Source: Hyphomonadaceae bacterium UBA2389 (GTDB taxonomy: Bacteria; Pseudomonadota; Alphaproteobacteria; Caulobacterales; Aquidulcibacteraceae). Taken from it: DNA of 20,358 nucleotides. Positions within the stretch are counted from its first letter, which is position 1. Each line of letters begins with the position of its first letter. The position numbers were made by a program, and so were the translations under genes. The notes beneath the pieces are model-generated. The model was given only the letters and a program-made list of their open reading frames with translations, was not told the origin of the DNA and searched no databases. Shown here piece by piece: positions 7,435 through 16,590 of this stretch. Location: assembly GCA_002343395.1 (NCBI GenBank), contig DDSN01000052.1, positions 24,347 to 44,704 on the forward strand, read 5' to 3'.

Positions 7435-10113
7435 GTGCCCGATTCCTCGCACTCATCGTCGCCGAAGGCGACGCCGTTTATGGCGCAGTATCTCGCCGCC
7501 AAGGCCGAGCATCCGGATGCTCTGCTCTTCTTCCGCATGGGCGACTTCTACGAGCTTTTCTTTGAGGACGCCGAAAAGGCGTCGGGCGCTGTGGGGATTG
7601 CGCTGACGAAACGTGGTCAGCACGCCGGTGAGCCGATACCGATGGCGGGCGTGCCCTGGCATCAGGCCGAAGGCTATCTCGCGAAGCTCATCCGCGCCGG
7701 GTTCAAGGTCGCGGTTTGCGAGCAGCTGGAAGATCCCGCGGAAGCGCGAAAACGCGGGTCAAAGGCAATCGTTCAGCGCGGCGTCGTGCGCGTGGTTACG
7801 CCTGGAACGCTCACCGAGGAAGGCTTGCTCGATGCGCGCGCGGCCAATCGGCTGGCGGCGCTTGCATTCTCGAGCGAGGGGGTGGGGATTGCCTGGGCGG
7901 ACGTGTCGACGGGACGTTTTGAAACACGCGGTGTCGAGGCGCGTCACCTGGAAGAGGAAGTAGCGGCGCTCGCGCCCGCTGAGTTGCTGGTGGTCGAGAA
8001 TGAAGCGGCGCGCGTAGCCGAGGTCGCACGCCTCGTTGGCGCCACGGTGACAACCCGACCGGCGGTGAAGGCCGACGCCAAGGGCGCGGCGCGCCGGGTG
8101 AAAAGCGCTTTCGAAGTCGCCGCGCTCGAAGGCTTCGGGGAATTCACCAACGCGGAACTCTCGGCGATGGGGCTTCTGCTCGACTACGTCGAACTCACGC
8201 AAGCAGGCGCTGCGCCTCGCCTTATGCCGCCCCGCCGATGCGGCGCGCGCGCCTCAATGGCGATCGATGCCGCGACACGAGCCGCCTTGGAGATCGAACG
8301 CTCCGTGAGGGGCGGGCGGGAAGGTTCGCTCCTCGCATGCGTCGATCGCACGGTCACCGCCGCGGGCGGGCGATTGTTGGCGGAGCGTCTGGCTCGGCCG
8401 CTGTTGGATGTCGCCGCGATCCGGGCAAGGCACGACGCTGTCGCCTATTTTCTTGAGGGGCCGAGCCGGCGTGAAGGCGTACGCAGGGAGCTGCGCGCCG
8501 CCGGAGATCTTGCGCGCGCACTTATGCGGCTGGTCCTCGGCCGGGGCGGTCCGCGTGATCTGGCGCAGCTCCGCGACAGTTTGCTTGCGGGCGATCGCGC
8601 GACCGCGTTGGCGCTTGGCGTCGGTCCAAGCGAGGCGCCTGAAGAGATACGCCACGCTTGCGCCGCACTGTCGTTGGCGCAACATCCGCACCTCACAAGC
8701 TTGGCGCAGACGCTCCAGCGTGCGCTCGGCGACGACTTGCCGGTGCTTGCGCGCGATGGCGGCTTCATCGCGGCGGGCTACGACGCGACGCTCGATGAGG
8801 CGCGCGCCCTGAGGGACGACAGCAGACGCGTGATCGCCGCGCTTCAATCGAAATACGCGGAAGAGGCGAGTATTCCGGGCCTGAAGCTCAAGCACAACAA
8901 TGTGTTGGGCTATCATATCGATGCGACCGCCAGGCAGGCGGAGAGCCTCATGGCTGCCCCGCTCAATGCGCGCTTCATCCATCGGCAGACCAATGCCGGA
9001 TCGGTCAAGTTCACGACCAATGAGCTTGTCGAGCTCGACGCAAGGATCGCTCGCGCCGGAGACGCCGCGATTGCGCGCGAACAGGCGCTGTTCAAGGAGT
9101 TCGCGGCGCGTGCATCGGCGAGCGAAGGCGCGATCCGAAGCGCCGCTGAAGCGCTTGCGATACTCGATGTCGCGGCAGGACTGGCGCAATGGGCGGCGGA
9201 AACGGAGGCGAGCCGGCCCAGCGTTGACGACAGCGCTGCGTTGCTGGCCGAAGGCGCGCGTCACCCGGTTGTGGAGGAGGGCGTGCGTCGTGAAGGGCAG
9301 GGCTTCACGCCGAACGACGCGCGCCTCGACGCGGACGGGCAGAGCGGGCCTCGTCTGCTCGTTGTCACCGGGCCGAACATGGCGGGAAAAAGCACTTACC
9401 TCCGCCAGATCGCGCTGCTGGCGGTGCTGGCGCAGGCGGGGTCGTACGTTCCCGCGCGGAAGCTGCGGCTGGGGCTCGTGGACAGGGTGTTCGCGCGAGT
9501 CGGCGCTTCGGATGATCTCGCGCGCGGGCGATCCACCTTCATGACCGAAATGGTGGAGACGGCGGCGATTCTCAATCAGGCCGGGTCGCGCGCGCTTGTT
9601 GTCCTCGATGAGATCGGACGCGGAACCGCGACTTTCGACGGGTTGGCGATTGCATGGGCGGTCGCCGAGCACCTTCATGGCGTGAACAAGTGCCGGGCGG
9701 TTTTCGCCACGCACTATCATGAGCTGACGCGGTTGGCCGACAAACTAGAGGGCGGCGCGAATGCGCACTTGCGGGCGCGCGAGTGGAAAGGGGACCTCAT
9801 TTTTCTGCATGAGGTCGCGCCGGGCGCCGCCGACAGATCTTACGGAATTCAAGTCGCGAAACTCGCCGGCTTGCCGCGCAGCGCTGTTGAGCGCGCCCGT
9901 GTCATCCTGGGGCGACTGGAAAGCTCGAACAGCAGTCACGTTGAAATTGCAGAGGATTTGCCGCTGTTTGCTCCAACGGGCGTCATTCGCGAACCATCCG
10001 GGCTTGAGCGCGCGTTGGACGCAATCCAACCCGACGCCTGCGCGCCCAGAGAGGCACTCGATCTGCTCTACCGGCTAAAGGCGATCAGGGACGGTTTTCA
10101 GAAGGAAGAATAG
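7435..10113 (+). CDS. mutS: DNA mismatch repair protein MutS
   Basis: An 892-residue protein that recognises base mismatches and small loops and recruits MutL. The mismatch-binding Phe-x-Glu is Phe38-Tyr39-Glu40 in RMGDFYELFF. The ATPase has Walker A GPNMAGKS (646-653), Walker B VLDEIGRG (from 723) and the ATHYHE switch. A sequence DLPLF (841-845) fits the form of a sliding-clamp-binding motif, and the end (PDACAPREALDLLYRLK) is the tetramerisation segment of long MutS proteins. The GTG at 7435 is used; the next ATG, at 7480 (Met16 in FMAQYL), would cut into the conserved N-terminus, though an in-between start cannot be excluded. The last 29 bases overlap a convergent small gene. Confidence 0.97.
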   Translation: MPDSSHSSSPKATPFMAQYLAAKAEHPDALLFFRMGDFYELFFEDAEKASGAVGIALTKRGQHAGEPIPMAGVPWHQAEGYLAKLIRAGFKVAVCEQLEDPAEARKRGSKAIVQRGVVRVVTPGTLTEEGLLDARAANRLAALAFSSEGVGIAWADVSTGRFETRGVEARHLEEEVAALAPAELLVVENEAARVAEVARLVGATVTTRPAVKADAKGAARRVKSAFEVAALEGFGEFTNAELSAMGLLLDYVELTQAGAAPRLMPPRRCGARASMAIDAATRAALEIERSVRGGREGSLLACVDRTVTAAGGRLLAERLARPLLDVAAIRARHDAVAYFLEGPSRREGVRRELRAAGDLARALMRLVLGRGGPRDLAQLRDSLLAGDRATALALGVGPSEAPEEIRHACAALSLAQHPHLTSLAQTLQRALGDDLPVLARDGGFIAAGYDATLDEARALRDDSRRVIAALQSKYAEEASIPGLKLKHNNVLGYHIDATARQAESLMAAPLNARFIHRQTNAGSVKFTTNELVELDARIARAGDAAIAREQALFKEFAARASASEGAIRSAAEALAILDVAAGLAQWAAETEASRPSVDDSAALLAEGARHPVVEEGVRREGQGFTPNDARLDADGQSGPRLLVVTGPNMAGKSTYLRQIALLAVLAQAGSYVPARKLRLGLVDRVFARVGASDDLARGRSTFMTEMVETAAILNQAGSRALVVLDEIGRGTATFDGLAIAWAVAEHLHGVNKCRAVFATHYHELTRLADKLEGGANAHLRAREWKGDLIFLHEVAPGAADRSYGIQVAKLAGLPRSAVERARVILGRLESSNSSHVEIAEDLPLFAPTGVIREPSGLERALDAIQPDACAPREALDLLYRLKAIRDGFQKEE

Positions 10114-10429
10114 GATCGCGCTGATTGACGCTGTCGCGCGCCTCGTCCATCGCCGCGCCAGCAATCACATTTTCCCGCCAAATGGGCGCGGAGCCGGTTT
10201 GCACCATGAGCGTCACGAACACGCCCAGGATTGCGCCAAGAGCCAGCCCCGTCACTCCCCAGAGCGACGCCGCGAACCAGTAGGCAGCCGCGCGCTCGCT
10301 CTTGATGCGTTGGGAAAACAGCTTTTGATCCATGATGGCTTCGAGGCCGGCGCGCGCCGGATGATCGTGGACCTGATGGTCCTCATCCACCGGGTTCAGC
10401 TTGATTGTTTTGCCGCCCTTGCTGCGCAT
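10085..10429 (-). CDS. Small single-pass membrane protein of unknown function
   Basis: A 114-residue protein that I do not recognise. The ATG at 10427-10429 is chosen because AGAGGG lies five bases upstream; a TTG seven codons earlier is unlikely. The N-terminal 46 residues are hydrophilic and charged (Lys-rich start, His/Asp cluster near 16-23, KSER just before the membrane). One hydrophobic segment follows at about 48-77 (AAAYWFAASLW through GVFVTLMV), then an acidic or polar tail of about 36 residues. It looks like a bitopic inner membrane protein with the basic N-terminus in the cytosol. Its amino-acid composition is balanced, unlike the antisense shadows in this window, and it fills an otherwise empty space between mutS and glnD. 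It converges on mutS with a 29-base overlap and diverges from glnD. Confidence 0.75.
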   Translation of the reverse strand: MRSKGGKTIKLNPVDEDHQVHDHPARAGLEAIMDQKLFSQRIKSERAAAYWFAASLWGVTGLALGAILGVFVTLMVQTGSAPIWRENVIAGAAMDEARDSVNQRDPILPSENRP

Positions 10430-10582
10430 GAAGACCCTCTCCCAGGCCAAAGCCTACCGGACCTATTTGGATGCGTCCGGCCGATCAGGCAAGTTTGAGT
10501 TGTGCAAATTCACCAAGATGTCACCTTTGCGCCGCCTCGGCGCTTGGCGCATCGCTGAGGGGATGATGTAAGTATCGGCCAA

Positions 10583-13315
10583 ATGGCGACGGAAGCGACT
10601 GATTTCACCGAAAAAGATCCTAAATCACCTCCGGCGGCCGGAGATGAATTGCGGGTCGAGCTAGAGCGCGGGCGGGCGCAGGCGCGCCAGCGGCTGGAAA
10701 CGGGCGCCGATGGGTATGCCGTCGCCAAGGAACTTGCTGCCCACATCGATGGACTTGTCGTAGCGCTTTACCAGCGGGCCTTCGCGGCGGCGCTGGCGAA
10801 TCCCAAGCTTTCCCCCGAGCGTTTCGCGGTCGTAGCGACCGGAGGCTACGGGCGGGGCGAACTCGCGCCGTTTTCGGATGTCGACCTGCTGTTTCTGCGT
10901 TCAGGCAAGCCGAATGGGCTCGCCGCGCAGGTCACGGAAACGATGCTCTACGGCCTTTGGGACCTCGGGCTGAAGGTCGGCCACGCCGCGCGCGACATCG
11001 ATCAATGCCTGCGCTTGGCGCGCGAGGATCATACCATCCGCACCGCAATGCTAGAAGCGCGGTTCATTGCGGGCGACCAAGCGTTGGCCGCCGAGTTGTT
11101 CCGGCGTTTTCGCGGTGAGATTGTCGAGCGGGACCACACCGGCTTTATCACCGCGAAACTCGAGGAGCGCGATCGGCGTCATGCGCGCATTGGCGCGTCT
11201 CGTTACATGGTTGAGCCCAACATCAAGGAAGGAAAGGGCGGCCTGCGCGATCTGCACACGCTGTTCTGGCTCGCGCGCGACCGCTACGGCCAAGACGCAC
11301 GCCAAATGGTTGAAGCCGGCGTGTTCACAGAGGAAGAGCGGCTTCGGTTGCGGCGGGCCTTGAAGTTCCTTTGGACGGTGCGTTGCCACCTGCATTTTGT
11401 GACTGGTCGCGCCGAAGAGCGGCTCACGTTCGACCTCCAGCCGGAATTGGCGCGGCGCATGGGTTACGTCGCGCGCGGAAACCGCACCGATGTGGAGCGC
11501 TTTATGACGCGCTATTTCCGTGCGGCGAAAGAAGTGGGCGCGCTCACGCGAATCCTGTGCGCGAAGCTTGAGACGGATAATGCGAAGGCCGCGCCGCGCG
11601 GGCTGAGCCGATTGCTGCCGAAACGGCGCCCGACGGTCGCGGTTCTGGAGGGCGGGTTCGCCATCGATAATGGGCGACTCAATGTGACGTCGCCCGACGT
11701 CATCGACACCGCTTTAGGTCTTATGAAGCTGTTCGCGCTCGCGGACGAGCGCGACCTTGATCTTCACCCCGACGCCCTGACCCAGGCCGCGCGTCGCGCG
11801 CGCCGCATGCCTGCTTCGTGGCGTGACGATGCGGCGGCGTGCGCGACTTTCTTGAGCGTGGCGACTTCACCACGGAGACCGGGCGCCGCGCTGCGCCTCA
11901 TGAATGAGACAGGCCTGCTTGGCCGCTTTGTTCCCGAATTTGGCCGCATCGTCTCGCAGATGCAGTTCAACATGTACCATCATTACACGGTGGACGAGCA
12001 CACGCTGAAAGCCATCGAAGCGATATCGGAAATCGAGCGCGGGAAACACAAGAACCAGCATCCGCTGGCGACGGACATATTCCCAAAAATTGTGAATCGG
12101 CGCGCGATCTATCTCGCAATGCTGCTTCACGACACCGGGAAGGGCGAAGGCGATCAGCAGATCGAAGGGGAGAGGTCCGCGCGCGCCGCATGTGAGCGAT
12201 TGGGGTTGCCGGCCGGCGAGGTCGACCTGGTTGGGTGGTTGGTGCGTCACCACTTGGTGATGAGCGACATCGCCCAGAAGCGCGACATCAGCGATCCGCG
12301 CACGGTGGCGCAGTTCGCGGAAGTGGTTGGCGATGTCGAGAGATTGCGCCTGCTGCTGGTGCTTACAGTCGCCGATATTCGCGCGGTGGGCCCGGGGGTT
12401 TGGAACGATTGGAAGGGACAGCTGCTACGCGACCTCTACAGGCTGACCGAGGCCGCGTTGCATGGCGGGCGCTCGGACGAGGAGAGCGTACGCGCGCAAC
12501 TTCACGAGCTGGCGGCCCAAGCGAAACTCCGCGCGCAAGAGGCCCTTGGCGCGGCGCCGACGCGCTGGCTGGAGGGCCTAGAGGACGGCTATTGGCTCAG
12601 CCACGACGACGACGCGTTGGCGTGGCATGGGCGCCAGGCCGCGGCGGATGCAGGCGGCTTACCGCGCGTGGCGACGCGGGTGCGCGAGGTTCAAGCCGTG
12701 ACGGAAGTTTTGGTGCAAGCCGCGGATCGCCCCGGATTGTTCGCCAGCTTGGCGGCCGCGTTCTCTGCGAGCGGCGCCAATATCGCCGGCGCGCGCGTCC
12801 ACACGGCCGCTGACGGCGTGGCGTTCGACATCTTCTACATCCAAGCGGCGGATCATAGACCGTTCGCTGCGGATCATCCCGGCGCGCTTGGGGCGCTGCG
12901 CCAGCGGCTTGAGCGCGCGGCGATCGAGGATCACCCGCCTCCGCGATCGGCGCCGGTTTCGCGGCGTACCGCCGCATTCTCGGTCGATCCATGGGTTCGC
13001 GTGGACAACGATCTAGCGGCGCACGCCACGGTGATTGAAGCCTCGGGTCGTGATCGCATGGGACTTCTGGCCGACCTCGCGCGCGTGTGCGCGGACGCCG
13101 AGGTCTCGATTGTAAGCGCTCATATCGACACCCATGGCGAGCGGGCCTCTGACGTTTTCTATGTGCAAGACGGGGGCGGTCGGGTGACGAATCCGCGCAA
13201 ACTCGCGGCGCTCGCCGTTGCGCTCGACGCCGCGCTGCGCGAAGGAGAGCCCCCGGCGCCCACCGATCCGCGCAAGACGCCGCTGGCTGTCGGGCGCGCC
13301 TCGACGGCGCGTTGA
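10583..13315 (+). CDS. glnD: PII uridylyltransferase / uridylyl-removing enzyme GlnD
   Basis: A 910-residue bifunctional nitrogen sensor. It uridylylates PII proteins when glutamine is low and removes the UMP when glutamine is high, thereby setting glutamine synthetase activity and nitrogen gene expression. Domains in order: nucleotidyltransferase with GGYGRGEL (87-94) and the catalytic SDVDLLFL containing Asp99 and Asp101; the GlnD middle segment with EPNIKEGKGGLRDLH; the HD hydrolase with LLHDTGKG, His516 and Asp517; and two C-terminal ACT domains (about 706-785 and 815-890), each opening with a V(I)xA-x-DRxGLxAxL-type motif, which bind glutamine. All the catalytic motifs that I can check are present. 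No clear ribosome site precedes the ATG. The gene stands 40 bases before murJ. Confidence 0.97.
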   Translation: MATEATDFTEKDPKSPPAAGDELRVELERGRAQARQRLETGADGYAVAKELAAHIDGLVVALYQRAFAAALANPKLSPERFAVVATGGYGRGELAPFSDVDLLFLRSGKPNGLAAQVTETMLYGLWDLGLKVGHAARDIDQCLRLAREDHTIRTAMLEARFIAGDQALAAELFRRFRGEIVERDHTGFITAKLEERDRRHARIGASRYMVEPNIKEGKGGLRDLHTLFWLARDRYGQDARQMVEAGVFTEEERLRLRRALKFLWTVRCHLHFVTGRAEERLTFDLQPELARRMGYVARGNRTDVERFMTRYFRAAKEVGALTRILCAKLETDNAKAAPRGLSRLLPKRRPTVAVLEGGFAIDNGRLNVTSPDVIDTALGLMKLFALADERDLDLHPDALTQAARRARRMPASWRDDAAACATFLSVATSPRRPGAALRLMNETGLLGRFVPEFGRIVSQMQFNMYHHYTVDEHTLKAIEAISEIERGKHKNQHPLATDIFPKIVNRRAIYLAMLLHDTGKGEGDQQIEGERSARAACERLGLPAGEVDLVGWLVRHHLVMSDIAQKRDISDPRTVAQFAEVVGDVERLRLLLVLTVADIRAVGPGVWNDWKGQLLRDLYRLTEAALHGGRSDEESVRAQLHELAAQAKLRAQEALGAAPTRWLEGLEDGYWLSHDDDALAWHGRQAAADAGGLPRVATRVREVQAVTEVLVQAADRPGLFASLAAAFSASGANIAGARVHTAADGVAFDIFYIQAADHRPFAADHPGALGALRQRLERAAIEDHPPPRSAPVSRRTAAFSVDPWVRVDNDLAAHATVIEASGRDRMGLLADLARVCADAEVSIVSAHIDTHGERASDVFYVQDGGGRVTNPRKLAALAVALDAALREGEPPAPTDPRKTPLAVGRASTAR

Positions 13316-13332
13316 GGCTGGCGTATCAAGCG

Positions 13333-13350
13333 CCCCGCGGTTCAACGGGG
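13333..13350 (+). promoter_or_regulatory. Possible hairpin covering the murJ ribosome site
   Basis: CCCCG (13333-13337) can pair with CGGGG (13346-13350), leaving an eight-base loop. The right arm contains the GGGG that, with the following A, is the likely ribosome-binding site for the murJ ATG at 13356. If the stem forms, it would hide that site. Five-base GC stems are common by chance in DNA of this composition. Confidence 0.25.
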
Positions 13351-13355
13351 AAATC

Positions 13356-14981
13356 ATGAGTCTAGCGCGCAACACGCTGGTGCAGACCGGCTTCACGCTC
13401 ATGAGCCGCGTCTTGGGTTATGCGCGCGACCGCGCCATTTCCAACATCATCGGCGCCAATCCGATAGGCGACGCGTTCGCTACCGCGCAGATGTTTCCCA
13501 ATCTGTTTCGGCGCATCTTCGCCGAAGGCGCCTTCAGCCAGGCGTTTGTGCCGGTCTATGCGCGCACACAAAGCGAGCGCGGCGGAGACGTCGCCGCAAG
13601 CGTCGCATCGCAATCATTGTCGGTGCTTCTGTTGGCGACAGTAGTGATCACAATCGCGGCGCAAATCGCCATGCCTTGGATCATGCTGGTGATTCACGGC
13701 GGCTACGCGGATCAGCCGCGCTATTTCAATTACGCCATCCTGCTGACGCAGATCACCATGCCGTATCTGGCGGGCATGTCGGCGTCGGCGCTGTTTTCTG
13801 GCGTTCTGAATACGGCGGGTCGGTTCGCGCTTTCCGCCGCCGCGCCGATTTTTTTGAATTTGTGCATACTCGCTGCGGTGTTGCCGGCGCCGAACTCGAA
13901 TACCGCCGCGCTTTGGGGCGCGATCGCAATCGCCGTCGCCGGCGTCGTGCAGGCGGCTCTGTTGTGGTGGGGATGCCGGCGACTCGGCGTTCGCATCGGG
14001 CTGCGCGCGCCGAAACTCACGCCTGATGTGAAGCGCATTCTCGTTTTGATGGGACCAGCCGTGTTCGCGGGCTCCGCGACGCAGATCAACGTGTTTGTTA
14101 GCCAAGCATTGGCTTCCTTTGAGGAGGGCGCGAAGTCTTGGCTCTATGCGGCGGACCGCCTGTATCAGCTGCCTCTTGGCTTGATAGGGGTCGCCATCGG
14201 CGTCGCGCTCTTGCCGCGTTTGTCGCGCGCGGTCGCGTCGGCGGATCAACACGACGAAGGTCAAGCGCTCAACGAAGCGGTGGCGTTGTCCATGGCGTTC
14301 ACCTTGCCGGCGGCGGCGGCGTTCCTCGTCGCGCCTTATGTGCTGATGCATGGCTTCTGGACCGGCGGGCAGTTCACCGACGCCGACGCGCGAGCCACCG
14401 CGGCCGCCTTGTTTCACTACGGTTGGGGCGTGCCCGCATTCGTGCTGACGCGTATCTTGGCGCCGCCATTCTTCGCGCGCCAGGATACACGCCGGCCGAT
14501 GGCGTATGCGTTTGCGAGCGTGTTCGCGAATGTCGCGCTCGGGGTAAGTTTCTTTTTCGGACTGCGCGCGATGGGCGCGCCGGGGTATGTTGGGTTGGCC
14601 ATAGCCACGTCAGCCGCGGCGTGGGTCAACGTCATTCTGCTCGCGGGCACGTTGCTGCGCGAGAAGACCTGGGCGCCGGACGCCGGCGTGTGGTTGCGGC
14701 TCGCCCGCATTGGGCTCGCGACCGCGGTCATGGCTGTCGCAGTTTGGGCGACAACGCCGTTTTATCCTGGGATCAACGCGTACTTTTCGGCGCTCCCTGT
14801 TATTGGGGTCGCCGGTAAGGAGGTCGCGACACTGCTCATATGCCTCGCGGGCTTCTTGCTCTTTGTGGCCGCCGCCTTTGGAATACGCGCGGTGACGATT
14901 GAGGAGATTCTGCGGGCGTTTCGGCGCGAGCGCGCCGCGCCGGGGGAGGGCGGCGCCTTGCCGCCAGGCGTAGACGCCTGA
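13356..14981 (+). CDS. murJ: Lipid II flippase MurJ (MviN)
   Basis: A 541-residue inner membrane protein of the MOP superfamily that flips the lipid-linked peptidoglycan precursor lipid II to the outer face of the membrane. The start is set at the ATG at 13356, with GGGGA upstream; an open frame reaching back to 13218 lies inside glnD and is Arg-rich, so it is rejected. The N-terminus RNTLVQTGFTLMSRVLGYARD is highly conserved, as are EGAFSQAFVP (57-66) and AADRLYQLPLG (265-275). The charged cavity residues known to matter in E. coli have counterparts at the expected places: Arg18, Arg24, Asp39, Arg52 and an arginine at 268. About 13-14 hydrophobic segments are present. The last 30 residues are a charged cytosolic tail. 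Confidence 0.95.
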   Translation: MSLARNTLVQTGFTLMSRVLGYARDRAISNIIGANPIGDAFATAQMFPNLFRRIFAEGAFSQAFVPVYARTQSERGGDVAASVASQSLSVLLLATVVITIAAQIAMPWIMLVIHGGYADQPRYFNYAILLTQITMPYLAGMSASALFSGVLNTAGRFALSAAAPIFLNLCILAAVLPAPNSNTAALWGAIAIAVAGVVQAALLWWGCRRLGVRIGLRAPKLTPDVKRILVLMGPAVFAGSATQINVFVSQALASFEEGAKSWLYAADRLYQLPLGLIGVAIGVALLPRLSRAVASADQHDEGQALNEAVALSMAFTLPAAAAFLVAPYVLMHGFWTGGQFTDADARATAAALFHYGWGVPAFVLTRILAPPFFARQDTRRPMAYAFASVFANVALGVSFFFGLRAMGAPGYVGLAIATSAAAWVNVILLAGTLLREKTWAPDAGVWLRLARIGLATAVMAVAVWATTPFYPGINAYFSALPVIGVAGKEVATLLICLAGFLLFVAAAFGIRAVTIEEILRAFRRERAAPGEGGALPPGVDA

Positions 14982-14998
14982 TAGGGACGCAGCCCACC

Positions 14999-16036
14999 AT
15001 GACCGACACCCCATCCCAACAATATTCAGGCCCGCGGCGCGTTTTTTCCGGCATGCAGCCGACAAACGGCCTGCACCTCGGCAACTACCTTGGCGCGCTG
15101 CAGAAGTTCGTGGCTCTTCAAGACGCCTTCGAGTCTTGCATTTACTGCGTCGTCGATCTGCATGCGATCACGGCTGGACCCGATCCAAAAGAACTTGCCG
15201 CTAAGTCTCGGGAGGTGGCGGCGGCGTACATCGCCGCGGGCGTCGACCCGACGCGGTCCATCATTTTCATCCAATCGGCCGTTCGCGAGCACTCCGAGCT
15301 TGCTTGGGTTTTCAACTGCGTCGCGCGCATGGGCTGGCTTGAACGCATGACCCAGTTCAAGGACAAGGCCGGCAAGCACGCGGAGCGCAGTTCCGTGGGC
15401 TTGTTCGACTACCCCGTTCTCCAGGCGGCGGACATTCTCTTGTACAAAGCCACGCATGTACCCGTGGGCGAGGATCAAAAGCAGCACTTGGAGCTTTCAC
15501 GCGACATCGCTCAGAAGTTCAACAACGACTATGAAGCGCCGGCTTTTTTCCCTCTGCCCGAGCCGCTGATCCAGGGGCCGGGCGCGCGCATCATGAGCCT
15601 TCGGGACGGGACCAAGAAGATGTCCAAGTCAGACCCCTCCGACATGACGCGCATCAATCTTACCGATGACGCCGACACGATCATGAACAAGATCAAGAAG
15701 GCGACCACCGATCCGCATCCTCTGCCGGAAGCCAAGGAAGGACTGGCCGGTCGCCCAGAGGTCGAGAACCTCGTCGGGATCTATGCGGCGGTGAGCGACC
15801 GCGGCGTTGACGATGTGCTTAAGGAGTTCGGCGGGAAGGGCTTCGGCGCGTTCAAGCCGGCGCTCGCGGAGGTTTTGGCTGCGAAGCTGGCGCCCATCGC
15901 CGCCGACATGCGCCGCTTGAACGCCGATCCGGCCGCTCTCGATGCGATCCTCGCCGACGGCGCCGATCGCGCCCGCGCGATTGCGCAACCGATCATGGCC
16001 GAGGTGCGCGATGTCGTCGGCTTTTGGCGCGCTTGA
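14999..16036 (+). CDS. trpS: Tryptophan--tRNA ligase
   Basis: A 345-residue class I aminoacyl-tRNA synthetase that charges tRNA-Trp. The nucleotide-binding HIGH-type motif appears as HLGN (26-29), preceded by SGMQPTNG as usual for TrpRS. The KMSKS loop is at 207-211, exact. DYPVLQAADILLY (137-149) and PVGEDQKQHLELSRD (155-169) are the conserved tryptophan pocket and dimer segments. The length is typical of bacterial TrpRS. It begins 17 bases after murJ; the spacer contains AGGGA. Confidence 0.97.
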   Translation: MTDTPSQQYSGPRRVFSGMQPTNGLHLGNYLGALQKFVALQDAFESCIYCVVDLHAITAGPDPKELAAKSREVAAAYIAAGVDPTRSIIFIQSAVREHSELAWVFNCVARMGWLERMTQFKDKAGKHAERSSVGLFDYPVLQAADILLYKATHVPVGEDQKQHLELSRDIAQKFNNDYEAPAFFPLPEPLIQGPGARIMSLRDGTKKMSKSDPSDMTRINLTDDADTIMNKIKKATTDPHPLPEAKEGLAGRPEVENLVGIYAAVSDRGVDDVLKEFGGKGFGAFKPALAEVLAAKLAPIAADMRRLNADPAALDAILADGADRARAIAQPIMAEVRDVVGFWRA

Positions 16037-16069
16037 TGAAAGGGCGCGTTTGCGCGACGATCGGTCTGA

Positions 16070-16585
16070 ATGAATGACGCCCAAAAATTCGCCTGCCTTG
16101 TCATCGCCGACGAGAGTGAAGAGTTCCCGGACGCGCTCATCTATGCGGGCTTGCTGTGCCGCAGTACCGGGTGGCGGCTGATCATGCTGCGCGTGATCGA
16201 GCCATCGGACCCCGCGCCTTGGGCGTCGATCACGGAAGAGATGCGTCGGCAAGCGCGAGACGCCGCGGAGTCGCTGACACAGCGGTTCGCGGCGGAGGCG
16301 TGGGCCGAGTGCGGCGTCACCGCGGAGCCGGTGTTGCGAGAGGGGGACCTCAAGCCCGAGTTGCGCAAGCTGCTTGAAGAGGACGCATCGATCAAACTGG
16401 TCGTGCTGGCTTCAGCGGCGGGCCCTGGCGGGCCTGGCCCATTGGTGACTCAACTGGGCAAGGCCGCGGGCCTAGGGTCACGACCGGTGCCCGTGCTTGT
16501 AGTGCCCGGCGCGCTCTCCCGTGAGGACATACGCGCCCTTGCTTTCTCGGCCGGCTTGACCGGCGTTGCGACAACGACCACCTGA
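16070..16585 (+). CDS. Universal stress protein (UspA family)
   Basis: A 171-residue single-domain protein. The first strand is CLVIADESEEF with helix DALIYAGLLCRSTG after it, followed by the LIMLRVIEP strand, and the second half holds VVLASA and the nucleotide-binding-type loop GPGGPGPLVTQL (118-129) leading to PVPVLVVPG. This is the UspA alpha/beta fold; the loop resembles the G-x2-G-x9-G(S/T) pattern of ATP-binding members, with SRPVPVLVV in the usual place. The final 25 residues (after about 147) extend past the normal domain end. The exact role is unknown. It lies 33 bases after trpS and 5 bases before nfu, so it is likely co-expressed with the latter. Confidence 0.85.
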   Translation: MNDAQKFACLVIADESEEFPDALIYAGLLCRSTGWRLIMLRVIEPSDPAPWASITEEMRRQARDAAESLTQRFAAEAWAECGVTAEPVLREGDLKPELRKLLEEDASIKLVVLASAAGPGGPGPLVTQLGKAAGLGSRPVPVLVVPGALSREDIRALAFSAGLTGVATTTT

Positions 16586-16590
16586 CCGAC

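Noticed and set aside
8254..9720. 488-codon minus-strand open frame opposite mutS
   Set aside because: MutS is complete and fully conserved on the plus strand here; the antisense translation is Arg/His-rich with no recognisable domain, as expected for GC-rich DNA.
10529..10543. GCGCCG-CCT-CGGCGC inverted repeat upstream of glnD
   Set aside because: A six-base stem made only of G and C is easily found by chance in this DNA, and it has no T run or known operator form. It sits in the 153-base gap between the small membrane gene and glnD, where I see no other clear signal.
13218..13355. N-terminal extension of murJ by 46 codons
   Set aside because: It overlaps the end of glnD, is Arg-rich, and is not like MurJ. 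The ATG at 13356 has a ribosome site and starts the conserved domain.
16044..16055. GCGC-GTTT-GCGC between trpS and the stress protein gene, as a terminator
   Set aside because: The stem is only four pairs with no following T run.
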